Assembly (NCBI GenBank): GCA_028673005.1
Contig: CM054114.1
Span: forward strand, 123,843,307 to 123,907,306
Direction: 5' to 3'
Source of the DNA: Tanypteryx hageni
Taxonomy: Eukaryota > Arthropoda > Insecta > Odonata > Petaluridae
Length of the DNA stretch: 64,000 nucleotides
Shown: positions 49,690-62,197 of the stretch, piece by piece
How the letters are laid out: each line of letters starts with the position of its first letter
Position numbering within the stretch: the stretch's first letter is position 1
The notes under the pieces: model-generated
Database searches by the model: none
What the model saw: the letters and a program-made list of their open reading frames with translations, nothing else
What the model was told of the DNA's origin: nothing
Program-made: the position numbers and the translations under genes

Positions 49690-49974
49690 CAGGCATGTCA
49701 AACTTGAAGAGGCCGTATTACGGATGTTACGGAATGTTACGCATTAAGGTTACGGTTGTTCAATGAAAATAAACTTTTTCTGGAAGATTGAACGTGCTTT
49801 GCTATGAACAATAATTTAGAAACCGCGTTCTATTGTACCTCGATGACAAAGAAAAAATCTTGACTCCTGTTCGCGAAAATGAAGTGTTCATGCATAAAAT
49901 CTCAAACGATTTAGTTGGGACAAAATTCCGTTCTGGCCGCATGCGGCCCGCGGGCCGCCTGTTTGGCGTACCTG
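49690..49974. mobile_element. hAT MITE, 285 bp
   Basis: CAGGCATGTCAAACTTGAAG at the left and CCGCCTGTTTGGCGTACCTG at the right, with a GCGGCCCGCGGGCCGC palindrome near the right end. Target duplication is weak (TCTTAGGG/CCTAAGGA). Confidence 0.75.
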
Positions 49975-50837
49975 CCTAAGGATGTCGGAACCGTTAAAGT
50001 CTCGTCTTTCGATACATCGAGCCGATTTCATCGATCGCTTTCTTCTCCGCGTGAATAAATGTCTTTTGTTTTAATCCCGATGGAAAGATCCGTCCATCTC
50101 GGTGTGAACCATGCGCTTCATTTTAAGGTGGTTGAGGGGCGAAGGAGCGAGTCGGTTCACGCGGGCGTGGTGGAAAAGGTTAGTGTGTGCTCGCGCATGG
50201 TCGACTTTCCTTTGTTTTAACGTCCGCGTTTGAGAGATCCGAGAGGAAAGGTCGAATTCTCAGATTATCCTACCCAAGAGCTCCCTAAAAAAATTGTGTT
50301 AACTCGCGGGATCGATGGAGATTTGATTTTTTTGCGCAAGCGATGTCGGCGGGGAAAACTTGTCTTAATGCTTGGCTCGGTGCAGAAATCGATTAAAAAT
50401 AAGAAAATTTAAAAAATGGGTTGAAAATTTGTCTTTATGACTTTGTATTTCATACCGATTGTCCAAGGTGTCCGAACTTCTGGCTACCATTCCATCGTAT
50501 CCGCCGCATAATGCATATATTTTGCATAAAATTATTCGTCGTGTCAGGCGAAACATTAATACTAGCAAAGTATCCCGGCGTTTCTCTTGGTTAAGTTTTA
50601 AACCATTCTTTCACATTGTCGTGCGAGTCGAGTTTGTGCTTGCTATGGTGATTAAAGCGCTCGAAAATTGGCCATTCTTATTCTATTTGCTCCGCGTCGA
50701 TTTTGTGTCTTTTCCTCACTTTCTGCAGCTCTAGATGTCGCCCTCTTTTTTGAGTTTGATTGTGTTGGATTAAAAAATGTTCTCATTTTTGGTGGCACTG
50801 TAACTGTAAGGTAGGACATGTGAGATCAGTTCCAATT
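49975..50837. other. Intronic sequence without recognised features
   Basis: Nothing recognised. Confidence 0.35.
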
Positions 50838-51115
50838 TAAAAGCATCGATGTCGTTGCCATGGCATTTAGCATTTTCCATTGTTACAAAATAAAATACCT
50901 TTTTTCATGATTAAAAACTGTAGTTTGCGCTAAATCGGCTTTGATTCGAATTATGTCTGTAAAAAATGTAAAGTTGATTCTTTAAGCTCAATACATGTTT
51001 TTTTCCCGAGTTAGTATCTTTATTTTAAGTAATTTAAATTTGCAAAAGAATAAAAGCCTACACGTTCGGCAATCGATTTTTACGTGTTATCTTTGGGGTA
51101 TGGATTTTTCGGGTT
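50838..51115 (+). repeat. Dispersed repeat R5, copy 1
   Basis: Aligned by eye to 54730-54997: TTTAAAAGCA...GTTGC, then AAAAAATGTAAA, GAGTTAGTATCTT, TTTGCAAAAG. Confidence 0.6.
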
Positions 51116-52353
51116 TTACTAGATTTTTACCCTCCGATTGCCTTTTTAAAATTTCGGGTAAAACCCGAAAAAATCCGAAACTATTAGTTTTCTTTAAACA
51201 CAAATTATTTTATATTTGGTCACAGATTTTCTATTCTGGCGCTTGTAGACATTTGAGTGCAGTCCGAGATGTTCTTGATCAGTCTGTTTATTCTTTTTGT
51301 AAACAGTTTATTCTTAAGCTTACTTGCCAACACAATCTTAATTTCCTTTGTTTGCTCGCGCCACGAATAGTCAAGGACGCGCCTTAGCTAGTCGCTGTTA
51401 GATGTTTGATAGGATAAGGAAAAAAGAGCCCAAGTGTCTGTTAGTTGTGTTTTTAAAAGAAGTTGAACGGGAAAGAAGATGTTTGAGCAACCTGCGAGGT
51501 GTTCCTCTCCACCTGGAGGCGTTTAACACAAAATATCACATTCCCAACCATACTGAAGGTATAAGAAATGTTTTGATTGTTGATAAAACTTTTAAATTTT
51601 TAAACAAGATTTTTACTTTAAATACCCTCCGAATAAAATTTTCTTTTTAACTCGAAAAATCCATGCCTTAGTTATCTTATGGGAAAATGTTAATCCCCTA
51701 TATTGGCAACACTGGCTAATCCCGGTTGACCAGACCTTGACCATTCTCTAAGTGAAGATGTAAGTTGGAACCGTACCAAATTAGCTGTTCTAGGTCTTAT
51801 ATAGTTTGGGCGTGCATAAATGATGCTCACAAACAAACTTTCGGAAATATGTAGATTTTCGTAAATGTGAACTTTGAGAAGGAGAAAAATTCTGAACTTG
51901 ACTTCTCCTTCTCAAACTTCACTTCTATGTTTTTAGCATTGTGCGCCCATGCATAATAGGTATATCTCCGAACATTCCGTCTTGGTATATAATATTTTCT
52001 TATCTCATAGTACATCATATCATCCGGGATTAATGATGAATATGGCCTGTATTAAACTTTAAATTCTTTGTCACAGATAACTAAAGTTTCGACCTCTCAA
52101 AGTGGCCACCCTTCTGTGGCGGTCATCCCAATAAAAAGTCTGGAACCTGCTTGTTTTCTGTTAATGTCCAACTCAATAATAAAACCCATGAAAGCGTTCA
52201 TTTTTCGCGAAACGTAGGTTGGCAACATATAGAAGTTTGACCGTAATATCATAATCGGAAAAGATATAATTGACAGAGAGCATGCATTCGCTTAAAATTT
52301 GTGCACTATAAGTCTCAAGGACGCGTATAAATTAAACTAGTATATTCCCCGTA
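51116..52353. other. Intronic sequence without recognised features
   Basis: Nothing recognised apart from an imperfect inverted repeat at 51860-51925 (AACTTTGAGAAGGAGAA). Confidence 0.35.
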
Positions 52354-52645
52354 AAAAATGACGGATTCAAATTAATAAAAAACGGAATTAACTGACAATG
52401 AATTATTTTCACCATCACTATTAATATTGATTTTATTTCTCGCAACAGTCGGTTGTCAAGATAAAGAAATGGGAACAACAATATGAGCTTGAGTTTTGAC
52501 AATTACTTTGTCGTCAAGGCAGTTATCATTAAAATGGCATTACTTCTATAAAATATGTGATTTAAACTTTTAATATGAGCGATTTCGAGCTGTTGGCCGA
52601 AAAAGACGAATAGAATTAGAAACTTTACGGGTCGTTTTTACAAAT
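52354..52645 (+). repeat. Dispersed repeat R4, uninterrupted copy
   Basis: Left part matches 32840-32965 and right part matches 35111-35258, with no SINE between them. It is effectively the empty site for the nested insertion at 33-35 kb. Confidence 0.75.
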
Positions 52646-52857
52646 ATTTTTTCGTCAATCACTTTTAATATGTAAATCAAGCACTCCTGGAAAGTTTTGA
52701 ACCATTATTTCTTACCGCTTTCGAGATATAATCGACTAAAAGGCATTATGTACAGAAAGACAAAAAGACAGACAACGGAAACTATATTAGGGGTGATACC
52801 ATTCTCTTTAATTCCAGTAAACGGTTCAGTTAACCATATGCCATATTTCATCCATAA

Positions 52858-52935
52858 AGCGGCAGTCCTATGTGAGAATTCATCGACTGATTAAAAATCA
52901 ACGATTGCCACTGAGGAAGGCTTTTCATGGAGTGA
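52858..52935. repeat. Back-to-back pair of hammerhead-like motifs
   Basis: Minus-strand member: GTCGATGAATTCTCACATAG GACTGCC. Plus-strand member: GATTGCCACTGAGGAAGGCT. They meet near 52892. Confidence 0.4.
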
Positions 52936-53029
52936 AGTGCGCTTGTTAACTCGACCTTCTCCTCCTTCCGAGGCAGTGTTTCACAATTCATTTCGCTGGC
53001 TATAAAGCAGCCTCCATTCTTTGAGGAAA

Positions 53030-53095
53030 ATTCTAAAAGAATTGCCACTGATGATGGCTGCTTTGTTTCCCAGCCTTCTTGCGGATATTGCAGCC
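53030..53095 (+). repeat. Hammerhead-like motif with internal deletion
   Basis: GCCACTGATGATGGCTGCTT then directly TGTTTCCCAGCC. Compared with other copies, the segment holding GAAA has been deleted. Confidence 0.45.
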
Positions 53096-53259
53096 AGTGA
53101 ATGGGGAAGGTGGCATTTGCCATAGATGCCGCTTGCAAAAGGCGCCAAACGTTTCCACAAAAAATGCCAAAAGTTTTTCTTCCCACGACTATGTAATAAC
53201 TTAATCCTCAAATTTTAACGTCACTTTTAAGAAAAATGCTATTTTTAGCCTACTTTTCA

Positions 53260-53967
53260 GAATGGAAATAGGCTCATAGGTTCTTCGTTTTGTCTCTCTG
53301 CCTGTCCTTCCCTATTAATTTTTGAACCAATAGACCGATTTTCATGGCACTTGGTTGAAATCCCTTGCTACTGGGGCTGAACTCCCGAGAATAGTTTTTG
53401 TTGCTAAGATTGGAAGTCCCGGGTTCGATTCAAGGAACTATCCCTCCCATTTGATTTACATGGGAAATCCGAAATCCATCGTGCAGGGTAATTTTATCTT
53501 GCACATTAAAATATCTTAGAATTGTAATATCGGAGGGGTATTTGTACTATTCTCTGAGGAAAGGGATGGAGATTCTAATTTTTATCGTAGAATATTACTT
53601 ATCGATCGTATTTCTTCGAGTTCCACGTAAGTACTGGCGTTTTTGCAGTTTATATCACTCATTACGAGAGCGTTGCCATCGCAACGACTATTGTTGGACT
53701 CGGATTCGGTATAGTCTGGTACACAAACGCGTTATTTTTGCCACACAATTACGCGTGATCAATTTATTTTTCCGTTCGAATGTATTTACATATTTTATAA
53801 CGCTAAATTATGAAATTTTTGGAACACAAAGAGCAGCTCATCCGCGGTGATTTTAAAGCTATTAAAACCAATATAAGTAATTGCTGCGCCATATTTAATT
53901 TAAAGTAATTTTGTGGAAAGAAGGCATCATAAGTTCCGTTCGGATCATCTTGTTTTTTATTAAAAGG
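53260..53967 (+). repeat. Dispersed repeat R2, copy 2
   Basis: Homologous to 866-1551. Retains the GGGTTCGATTCAAGG block and the GTTGCCATCGCAAC hairpin. Confidence 0.75.
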
Positions 53968-54640
53968 CAGAAAAAATTAAATCCTACATAATTAAAGCGC
54001 TTCTATCTCCCAGATACGTCTTCTATTGTAGCTACCTAACTTATCAGTTAAGTATGTTATGTACGGAAACCAAGAATAAAAGATTTTTCAAATAATTGCA
54101 CCACGCGTTCTATCGTAAACTCTCGATTAATTCCGGAGAATAAAGAGCGGGGAAGTGGAACAGTCGATAGATAAAAGAGAGCCTTCTTGCTCTCGAATGG
54201 TGGTACAAATCGCGCAGGGTATTGTAGGATTCAGCGGATCACTGAGGGGGGATTAAGAGCTTTCCGAAACCATTTATGGAAAAGCCACCCTCCGATCTGG
54301 GGGAATTCGTGGAGGAAGTTGGCAATATGGAGGCTGTCGCTTTGAGCTGTCCGTTTGTAATTGGAGAGTATCGCTTCCATTCTCCTCGGCGACGCTCTTG
54401 TTTATCTCTAGGAAGGAAAATAGGGATCAGTTGTTGTCAAACACTACATGTTTATTTCTTGGCTCCTTTTGAAAAATTTCTCTTTGGGCGCGAATCTGGT
54501 ACTTTTCTTTTACTTAAGGTGGAAAAACAAATGAGGGAAGAACTGCGGAGCAAATTAAATATGGCGCTTTTTTTTCTTGTTTTGGGATTTTGACGTCATA
54601 AGAGATCGAAGGCCTCGTAATATAATCCATAAATTCCCTT
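53968..54640. other. Intronic sequence without recognised features
   Basis: A 105-codon frame at 54276-54593 has no recognisable domain. Confidence 0.35.
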
Positions 54641-54647
54641 TAAAAGC

Positions 54648-54649
<2 letters not shown>

Positions 54650-54710
<61 letters not shown>
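54650..54710. repeat. (AT)n microsatellite
   Basis: About 30 uninterrupted AT units. Confidence 0.98.
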
Positions 54711-54712
<2 letters not shown>

Positions 54713-54729
54713 TATGTAATAATACGTTT

Positions 54730-54997
54730 CTCATTTAAAAGCAGTGGACTCGTTGCTACGGCAGTTTTCTTTCCCGTTGCTAAAAATCGGAAATTTATCC
54801 CTACTTTTTAAATTAAGAACAATTGTTTGCTCTATTTTGTCACGGATATGAATTCTGTTTTTAAAAAATGTAAACTTCAGCCTTTCAGCTACGGAACTGT
54901 TCATGTTCCGAGCTCCTATCTTAATTTTAACTAATATGAAGATGCAAACTTGTAAAGGCCTGCGCCGATTTCATGCTTTTCTTATGGGAGTATAGAA
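54730..54997 (+). repeat. Dispersed repeat R5, copy 2
   Basis: See 50838-51115. It starts 20 bases after the (AT)n tract. Confidence 0.6.
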
Positions 54998-57900
54998 ATT
55001 AAACGAAGGGGTCGGAAAAAGACGCCTATTACTCCTCTCCAGCTCGTCCTAGATCCACTAAATTCGTACCATTTGTAGCCTTCATGTTGACCGCCCTATC
55101 CTGAAAGTTTGGCTCCTCCGAGTTGCAGGATTGAAGAGATATTTCCCGAACAGACGGACGGACAGACAAGCCGAATACATAAGCGATTTTTTTTTCAAAA
55201 AGCGCTAAAAACGGATTATCGAGCTCGCCATAGGGCTCGCGTCGATACACCTATATATAAATTTGGATTTTATCGTATAATTCATCGAATTGGCGAATGG
55301 AAGGGGGCGCAATGCGCCAAAACGCCTCCGACGATGCGCAATCGCCCCTCCGGCTCTCCTGCGTTCGAATAAAACCTTTTGCACGGCGACGGTTGTCAAG
55401 TAGATCATCTGTTTCATGTTCTTAAGCCATTGTTAGTCGGCCTTGGTAGCGACCTCGCAGCTTCGAAGGTCGCGGATTTAAACGCTAGAATATTCCTTGG
55501 TGCCCGTATTAGTTTTCTTGGTGTTTTGACAGCCTAACTGTACTTCTTTGTGAAGCTTTTTGTTTTGGCGATATTTTCCTATAATTTTTTCTAATACGTG
55601 ATTATTTTCCTCGATATCAATTTAGCTGCATTGGAATATTTCTGAGAGTTCCTGTTTTTATGTTAGAGATTAGGAAATTCAATTATTTGATAGGACAACT
55701 AGAAGTTACTTTTGATGCTGGATGGCTCACGTTCTGAAGAATACCCAACACACTTTTAAAGTTTGATCGGAAGCCTTTTCGCTCCTCTTTCGAGGGACAG
55801 AGAAAATTTTCATTTTTGATTTTAAAAATTTTGTCGAGTTCTTATTTTTACGCTTAGACGTTGGCTGGTGAGGAATAATGATGGCCTCACTGTAACTGGG
55901 GTGCGTTCTCTCTAGGCCGCTGTTTAATATTATCTACTAGCTACGTCTACAATTGGATTTTCCGTGTTTAATAATCCGTCTTGAGGATTAAGAGGTAATT
56001 AAAAGAAAAATAACTTGTTATTCACTTTATTTCTTTGTAAAATGTAAATTAGCTGTAAGTAGCGGAGTAATTTGACACTGTAACTTACGTGGTCTCTTTC
56101 AGACCGCGCCTCAGTAGTTAAATGTTAAGTCGGGGAGAATGGCTGATTCTCGTCCATTCAACCATCCGTGATACCGTCTGTATCCTCATTGGCGGAATTT
56201 CTAATTGTCATTTCGTTCGTACGCTCGGTGAAATTGGCGTTTTATGGCATGGCATACGTGTATTTAACCTTCTCTTGAATTCGCGAACAACCGGTTGAGA
56301 TCGCTTTGCATTTGAGTACCGTCTTTCATTTCCAGATGGCATGACAGTTCAACTTTACCCCCTCCCCCTTTTTATGTAAAACAAGTCATATCGATAAAGT
56401 TATCGCATACCAAATGTCATCAAAACAAATACTTCGGCAAAAAGCCGGATATATGGGTACTTGTGCTCAAGAAGAGCGCCTTAAAAACGATAAACATACA
56501 GATACTATCCAAAATATTTGAAAAGTTTGTTGGAATGTTACAACCGGTTGATGGAAGACGAGAAAATTTTTAGGTGTGGCATTTGATACAGTCTTAAAAG
56601 TTTTTATCTGTTTTTATTGAACATGAATCGATTTAATAAACAAACCTCCCGAGCTAAACGGTGTCCTTTCGGAAGAGTTAGGTGACCACGAAACGGTCGA
56701 GTGAACCATTTTTGGGAATTTTTAAACCGCAAACCAGCCGTACTCGGTGGCCTTCGAGCGATCGTTTATTCTGAACGTTTTCGAATGGACGACGGGTGAA
56801 TTACCGAAGGGGACGGTTTGCTTCCCAGTTTAACATGTGCACCAATGCTTTACGCAAACTGTTTTATGGTGACGTCAATAGGAAACGGCTCTGTAAGGCG
56901 AGATCGGAAATTCATTCTTTTTTAATATATTCCGGAAGAGGGCGGTGATACGGCTCTTCCCTTCATCGGGTCCGAATGGATTCGGAATTAAGCGCTTCCG
57001 TTTGTTTGTCGAGCCGCGTATGACCGCGTCCGCTCAACGATGAAGACGTCAACGAAACTAGGCCTTAAAACTTCGCGTGCCTACGATTAGTTAAAAAAAA
57101 AATACTTTTTCGAATCGGCGTCTTTGTAGTTTTGTTTTTTGTTTTTCGGTGTCGCTGTGATCCAGACTATTTTAATAATTCCTTCCATGCATCATCTTTG
57201 TTTCGCGTTTTCCTCGCCAGCAAGCGACCTTACGTTGCGTTTCGTTCGTCACGTTAGAGTCACGAGCTGCGATCTATTAGGGAGATTATACGCGCGAAAG
57301 AACAATGGGAGGAGGAGGAAGTTTGTGTAAGGGGAACGTTTTTGACCGTAATTTTAGGCGTCGCCCCGTTATCTATCGTCTCGCATCGATACGAAAAATG
57401 TAAGCGGAAAAAATTCTTCGTGATTAACGTTAATGTAAGCGAACTTGGTTACTTCGGTAACGTTCGCGTGATTTCTAACGTCATTTCCACTTTTTTAAAT
57501 GCCCGGAGGAGATTTTGTTTTGTTTTATTTCACAAAAGTGAGATTGCTCTCGCAGGTTTGATAACCTTTTTCGCGGACGTGACATCAAAATAAATCGTGA
57601 AAGATACATATTTGTGGTAGTCGTATTCGAAAAGGGATCTAATTCAACTTTGTTGATCGATTAGGATGATTCGGCCGAGGTCGTTTGCCTTTACTATCGA
57701 TTTCGGATCTGTTATTTCAGACGACCTACCGTCGGAGAATTCGCGGAAATCTAGTCGAGTGATCGCAAACAAGATTTTAGACGTCGCTCGCTTTTGCCCT
57801 AGATTCGTTTTGCGAGTGCATTTGCGGCGTATGGCGCGTGTTAGCGTGTCTAACGAAAATGTAATTATTTGTACTCGGAGTCGTTGATGTTTGCATGCGT

Positions 57901-59704
57901 TCGAAATGTTTGTTATTCCTTACGAAGTGTATAAATAATAACAAAGTTTGCCGAACAGTGGTTTTTTGCCGAATATGGTGTTTTTGTTTTTCACCGAAAC
58001 TTTCATTTTCCAAAGTTGATACATTTTTTCAGTAAAATGTTTACAATTTCCAGAGACTTATATAAAACCTCAACGCCGCGCCGGAAACCAATAAACCGTG
58101 TATTCTTGTATCTTCTACGGAAAAAATTTCTTAAACTATATTCCATATGTGTGATTTCGAAATCAACCTAAACCCTGAAACAGCCTTGTAGTAAAACTTT
58201 CATTTTATAAACACAACGAAATGAAACGGTTATAAGAGATGCATGTCTTAACCGAGACAACAAAAGTTACTTTACTCGATCAAAAGACGCTTTGACTTAA
58301 TATTTTCAATATATATTCTTTATTCCTTAATTTGAAAGAAGAATTTATGGAAAAAGCAGTTGGAGCAAAAATTTCATATATGTGTACTGTAATTAATTTT
58401 TTATCTTCGTTCCGTATCCGCTGAGATGCGTTAATTTGGAGAAATATGCGTGAATTAGGAAATGACGGACGGAGTAATGAGTTTTCGGGACAAATTCATT
58501 TTGTATAATTACCGCGAAAGAAGCTTGCGACGCCTTGTTGAAATTAATGCATAAAAAAGATACCTCTCCGCTAAAAATCGGCAGTGGTCCAAGAATTTGT
58601 GTTTTACTAGAGGCGGAAATGAAAAATGCATTCATCCGAATTACTTCAGCATCAAAGAATTTAATCGAAACGTTTTGTTTCACGCATAGCCTTATGTTTT
58701 AACCACCCTTCTGAAGATTTTAATTAAAACCTAAAATTTTCGCCGTTTTTTTCTCTTGTTCTCTGAAGTGTAATTCATTGCGTGATGGGGTAAGCCCATG
58801 AGCTGACCCCTTCCCTAGGAGCGTTCCTTTGAGATTTCATTTTGATAGAATGATTCATCGGCTTCATTTTATCCGCATTCGTCCAAAGAAGTGAGCTTTC
58901 GATGGGCTGCGTCCTGCTTTCTTTCCCATGTCCGCCTTCTCGTCGGTCATTGATTCGCGTGGCATATTCCCAATTCTGCGAGAATTCTTTTTGGCTCCCT
59001 CTCGCGTCCTATCCTTCCAGCAACTCGTGGGCGTGGGCTTTTGAGATCGCGACGAAGATAATGTTGTGGCCAAAAAAAATTTATTTCCTTCAGAATGTAG
59101 GATGCAGAGAACGCTTCAGTTTCTTGCGAAGGAAAGAGTAAACGCACCGCCTCGGCTTCGAGTTTTTCTTTAGATTCGATATCCTGATTACAATCGTTTT
59201 TTCGAGGCGCGCGGAATCTGTATAGCGATATATTCGAAACGTTTTCCAAGCATTAGAATCCCCTTTGAAAATATAGGTTTCTCGGTGTATCCTTCATTCA
59301 TTTCTTTTCGATCTGTCGTATATCGCTCTGCTGTTTATCTTTCCATAAACTTAAACCGTTTAACTTTTTCCTTTACATTTCGTTAAAATACCTTTTTGAA
59401 AGCTTTTGCAATCGTTATGAATGATATGACTATCAAAAGCGAAGGATTTCGGTCGAATAAGGTTATTTTTTATCAAATATTTTAAACTCATTTTGATTGG
59501 ATTCATTTTCGTTCAGTATTTCATGCTATTTAAAAACATTTGTCATTTAAAGATAAAGATGCAGAAAAATAATACTTTTAAGGTAACCATTGAGAACCAC
59601 AGACAACATAGTTTTAGTGTAAATACCTTCTATTGAAACTTATAATATAACAGTATTTTTATATAAAAATAATTTTCTTGCTACAAAATTTATAAGTTAT
59701 AGAT
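54998..59704. other. Intronic sequence without recognised genes
   Basis: CpG-containing, with several plus-strand frames of 60-83 codons at 57139-57887 that show no domain. ACGGACGGACAGACAAG at 55151 is a transposon-like motif. A weak tRNA-like stretch lies at 55440-55490. Confidence 0.35.
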
Positions 59705-59765
59705 ATATAATAGAAAGACTAGCATCTTTATTTGGGCGATATTGGGACTAGAAGGTCTTTTCTTC
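59705..59765 (-). mobile_element. SINE family B, 3' fragment
   Basis: Minus strand AAAAGACCTTCTAGTCCCAA, TATCGCCCAAATAAAGATGC TAG matches the tail of the SINE at 62325-62468. Lies 91 bases before the exon B acceptor. Confidence 0.7.
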
Positions 59766-59856
59766 CATAACTCTAAATTATGATTAGCCAATTTCTTATT
59801 CTTCTGACGCTTTAAACCAGTAATTCTCATCAAACCATCTGCTACTCTCGTTACAG

Positions 59857-60291
59857 GGGCAGCGAGTCCCAATGTCAGCACCGAAAGCAGCTTCACATGA
59901 GTTGCTCGCAATCCATAGCATATGACACTAGTTCCTCCACATTGTCGACAACCGCACCGGCAACCTGCCTCCCCACGGCACCCCCTCTGGACAACAATCC
60001 GTTGGGGCGTATCACATCCGACAACGGAAACGAAGGAAACTGCGTCACCGAGGAAGAAACAGATAGAACGATGGGAAGGAGGGCTGTCGATACCTTCTCC
60101 CAGAGCGGAAACACCACCCAGCAGCTCAGGGAGGATCAGAAACATCAGCTCAGGCAACACAAAAATGGAGTTCAGGTGGTTAGAGCAACTTCCAAGCAGC
60201 CAGACCTCATCCAGCATGTCGTGGAATCGCACCAGAAGCACCAGCAGAAGCAAATAATCAGTCCGCTCAAGTGCAATGTTAGGACAGAGGA
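59857..60291 (+). CDS. Fe65/APBB-like adaptor, internal exon B (low-complexity linker)
   Basis: The acceptor is ...CTCGTTACAG at 59856 and the donor is GTGAGT at 60292. The first base completes the CG left by exon A to CGG (Arg), then 144 codons are open from GGC at 59858, and GA is left at the end (phase 2). Two later AG sites (after 59878 and 59890) would run into TGA in this phase, which supports the chosen start. A second acceptor 6 bases downstream (CAGGGGCAG) keeps the frame and could drop two codons. The peptide is rich in Ser, Thr, Gln and His with no domain I recognise; near the end is LRQHKNGVQVVRATSKQPDL followed by a Gln/His/Lys-rich helix-prone stretch. The 212-codon open frame on the opposite strand (59690-60328) is a shadow of this exon. 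Confidence 0.85.
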
Positions 60292-61847
60292 GTGAGTCGC
60301 TAGTTTTTTTTTGCTTCGATTGCTTCACAATGATCTCCTTCTAAGGCTGTCTTTTTTTAGCTCTTTACAGGTATTTTCTGTATTTTCTGGCCAATAAAGA
60401 TGCGCCTAGATTTTAAGGGAATTTTTTCAGAAAAAATTTCAAATCCTTGTATTTACACTTAAGTTGTTTATGAGAACAAAAATAGCAATTCAAGCATGCA
60501 AAAATAACTCGGTAAAACAAAGTTTATTTATCATTGGAACTTAACTTGATTCCTTAACCAGTGTAAAACAAATTAGGAGAAGTTCACTAACAAAATATCC
60601 ACTAATGTGAGATTCAGTTTTCAATGTAGGAAATTGCTGGGTAGGAAATGCAGGTCGTATGCCCTAAGGCAAAAGGTTTATATTTGAGATGAAATCAAAA
60701 AATATTATATTACCCATAGAAATTGTTGTGCAATGCCAGAATCGCTCTGGAAAACAGTCGATATTTAGTTCCTAAATGAAATTTGTGTTGTTAGTTTTGT
60801 GAAAATTTTTATGCTGGTCTAGGGGTTCTTTCTTTAAATTTATTACTATCATATTATGACCCATTGGCTTCTTTAGCATATCAATTTGCTTACATATACT
60901 TTTCAAAAATCCATTTGAATAATTTGTGTCAAGAAAATAATTTTGGATTGTGAAGCTTACCAAGAAAAAATACCCGCTTCTCATAATAAATGTGACATTC
61001 GATGGGTATAACCTCTTTTTATGCAGACTTTATGACCAGTGTTCCTGAGCATCTTCAGTAAGATGCTGATCAATTGTTTGCGACTTTATTTTTTTAAGTC
61101 TTATTGTATGGGAAATCCAATAGCTAATTGTTGATAAAGGCTTTAGAATATAAGTTTTTTCTGTTTCTTTTGTGTTAAAGTGTAGTTTATTTTGAAAAAG
61201 TCTAATTTTGTGTACCAAATGATCCATTTGGAAAAATTTTCCCCATATGACTATGGAAGGAAATCAGCATACAGAGAGTATCTTATTTTATATCAAAAGT
61301 ATGAAAAACACCTTAAATTGAACATTTTTCATGGTTTTTCAGAATTGGTCTATTTTGAAGCACTCCACCAAAACATCTTTTTTAAGAACACAAAACAAAT
61401 TTTTAAATTGATGTAGATATTAAAAAGTTCTATAAAAAACTCATTTTTACATTTTAATATTATCTTAATTAATTGAAATAAATGTTTTCTTGCATTAAAA
61501 GAGTCATGATGAGATAGCTATTATTAAGAAATTTTGTGAACAATCAACGCATTTTTCCAATAAAACTTAAAGCATTGTAAAATCTTTTGGATTTCTTTTA
61601 TTTTTTGGGGAAATGTGTTTTTAGTTTTGTATAATTTTATTTAGTGATGACTGACAATTGTAACTGGTACAACTGATCAAAATATGCAAGACATATTTTA
61701 ATTTAGTAAAGATGCATTTTAATTTTTGCATGTAGGTTAATCTGAATCCTCTTCATAGTATCATATGAAGTTTACCAATTTTTATATGTTTATAATCAAT
61801 TTGGGTTATGAACATTCTCAACAATATTAATTTTTTTAACAAATCAG
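60292..61847 (+). other. Intron between exons B and C
   Basis: Donor GTGAGT, acceptor AAATCAG; 1556 bases of AT-rich sequence. No repeat family shared with the rest of the window was noticed. Open frames on both strands are 60-75 codons and look like chance. Confidence 0.8.
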
Positions 61848-62197
61848 GCTGATGGAGGTAAACTCTCCCGATTCAACTGACACTGGAATCCAAGTCCAAA
61901 GGAGAAATCACAGGACGGTGGACATTGTGGGCTTGGGAACAGGTGCGATACCTCATATTCAGGGTCACCTGAACAATGATCTGTATGCAGTGCCGGTAAA
62001 GAGGCAAGGGGATACTGGATGCCGTGAGACTAAGAGGGAGGAAAGGTCATCGTCAGAGGAGAAAGAAGAGGCAGAGGAAGATGAGGAGGAGGAGGAATCT
62101 GAGGATGATGAGGAAGAGTCCGAGGAAGATGAGGAAGAGAATGTTGGGTCGAGTGTCATGAGGGAGTCCCTGCCCCCGGGTTGGGAGAGGCACGAAG
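61848..62197 (+). CDS. Fe65/APBB-like adaptor, internal exon C (acidic tract and first half of WW domain)
   Basis: The acceptor is ...AACAAATCAG at 61847 and the donor is GTAAGA at 62198. The first base completes GAG (Glu) with exon B; 116 codons follow, and one base (G) is left (phase 1). The protein reads ELMEVNSPDSTDTGIQVQ, a basic patch, then about 45 residues dominated by Glu, Asp and Ser (62037-62145), and finally ESLPPGWERHE, the start of a WW domain with its first conserved Trp. An acidic block just before the WW domain is also present in vertebrate Fe65 (APBB1), which supports the family call. If the intron were retained, the frame would run through GKRLIHWSG and stop at 62307, giving a truncated protein. 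Confidence 0.92.

Larger units (their letters stand above)
6727..59856 (+). other. Giant intron between exons A and B (53.1 kb)
   Basis: Donor GTGAGT at 6727, acceptor CTCGTTACAG at 59856. The flanking exon ends fit in phase (CG + G), so no obligatory coding exon is missing, although optional in-frame exons or alternative promoters could hide here. The intron is filled with transposon fragments, listed separately. Confidence 0.75.

Noticed and set aside
55440..55490. tRNA-like stretch with possible A and B boxes
   Set aside because: The B box (GGATTTAAACG) is too far from consensus and no cloverleaf can be drawn; perhaps an old SINE.
57139..57887. Three successive plus-strand frames of 60-83 codons
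   Set aside because: No recognisable domain, no consistent splice sites linking them, and CpG-rich composition lowers stop frequency.
59690..60328. 212-codon open frame on the minus strand
   Set aside because: It overlaps exon B in antisense, includes SINE tail sequence at its C-terminal end and has no recognisable domain; the plus strand fits splice signals and phase.
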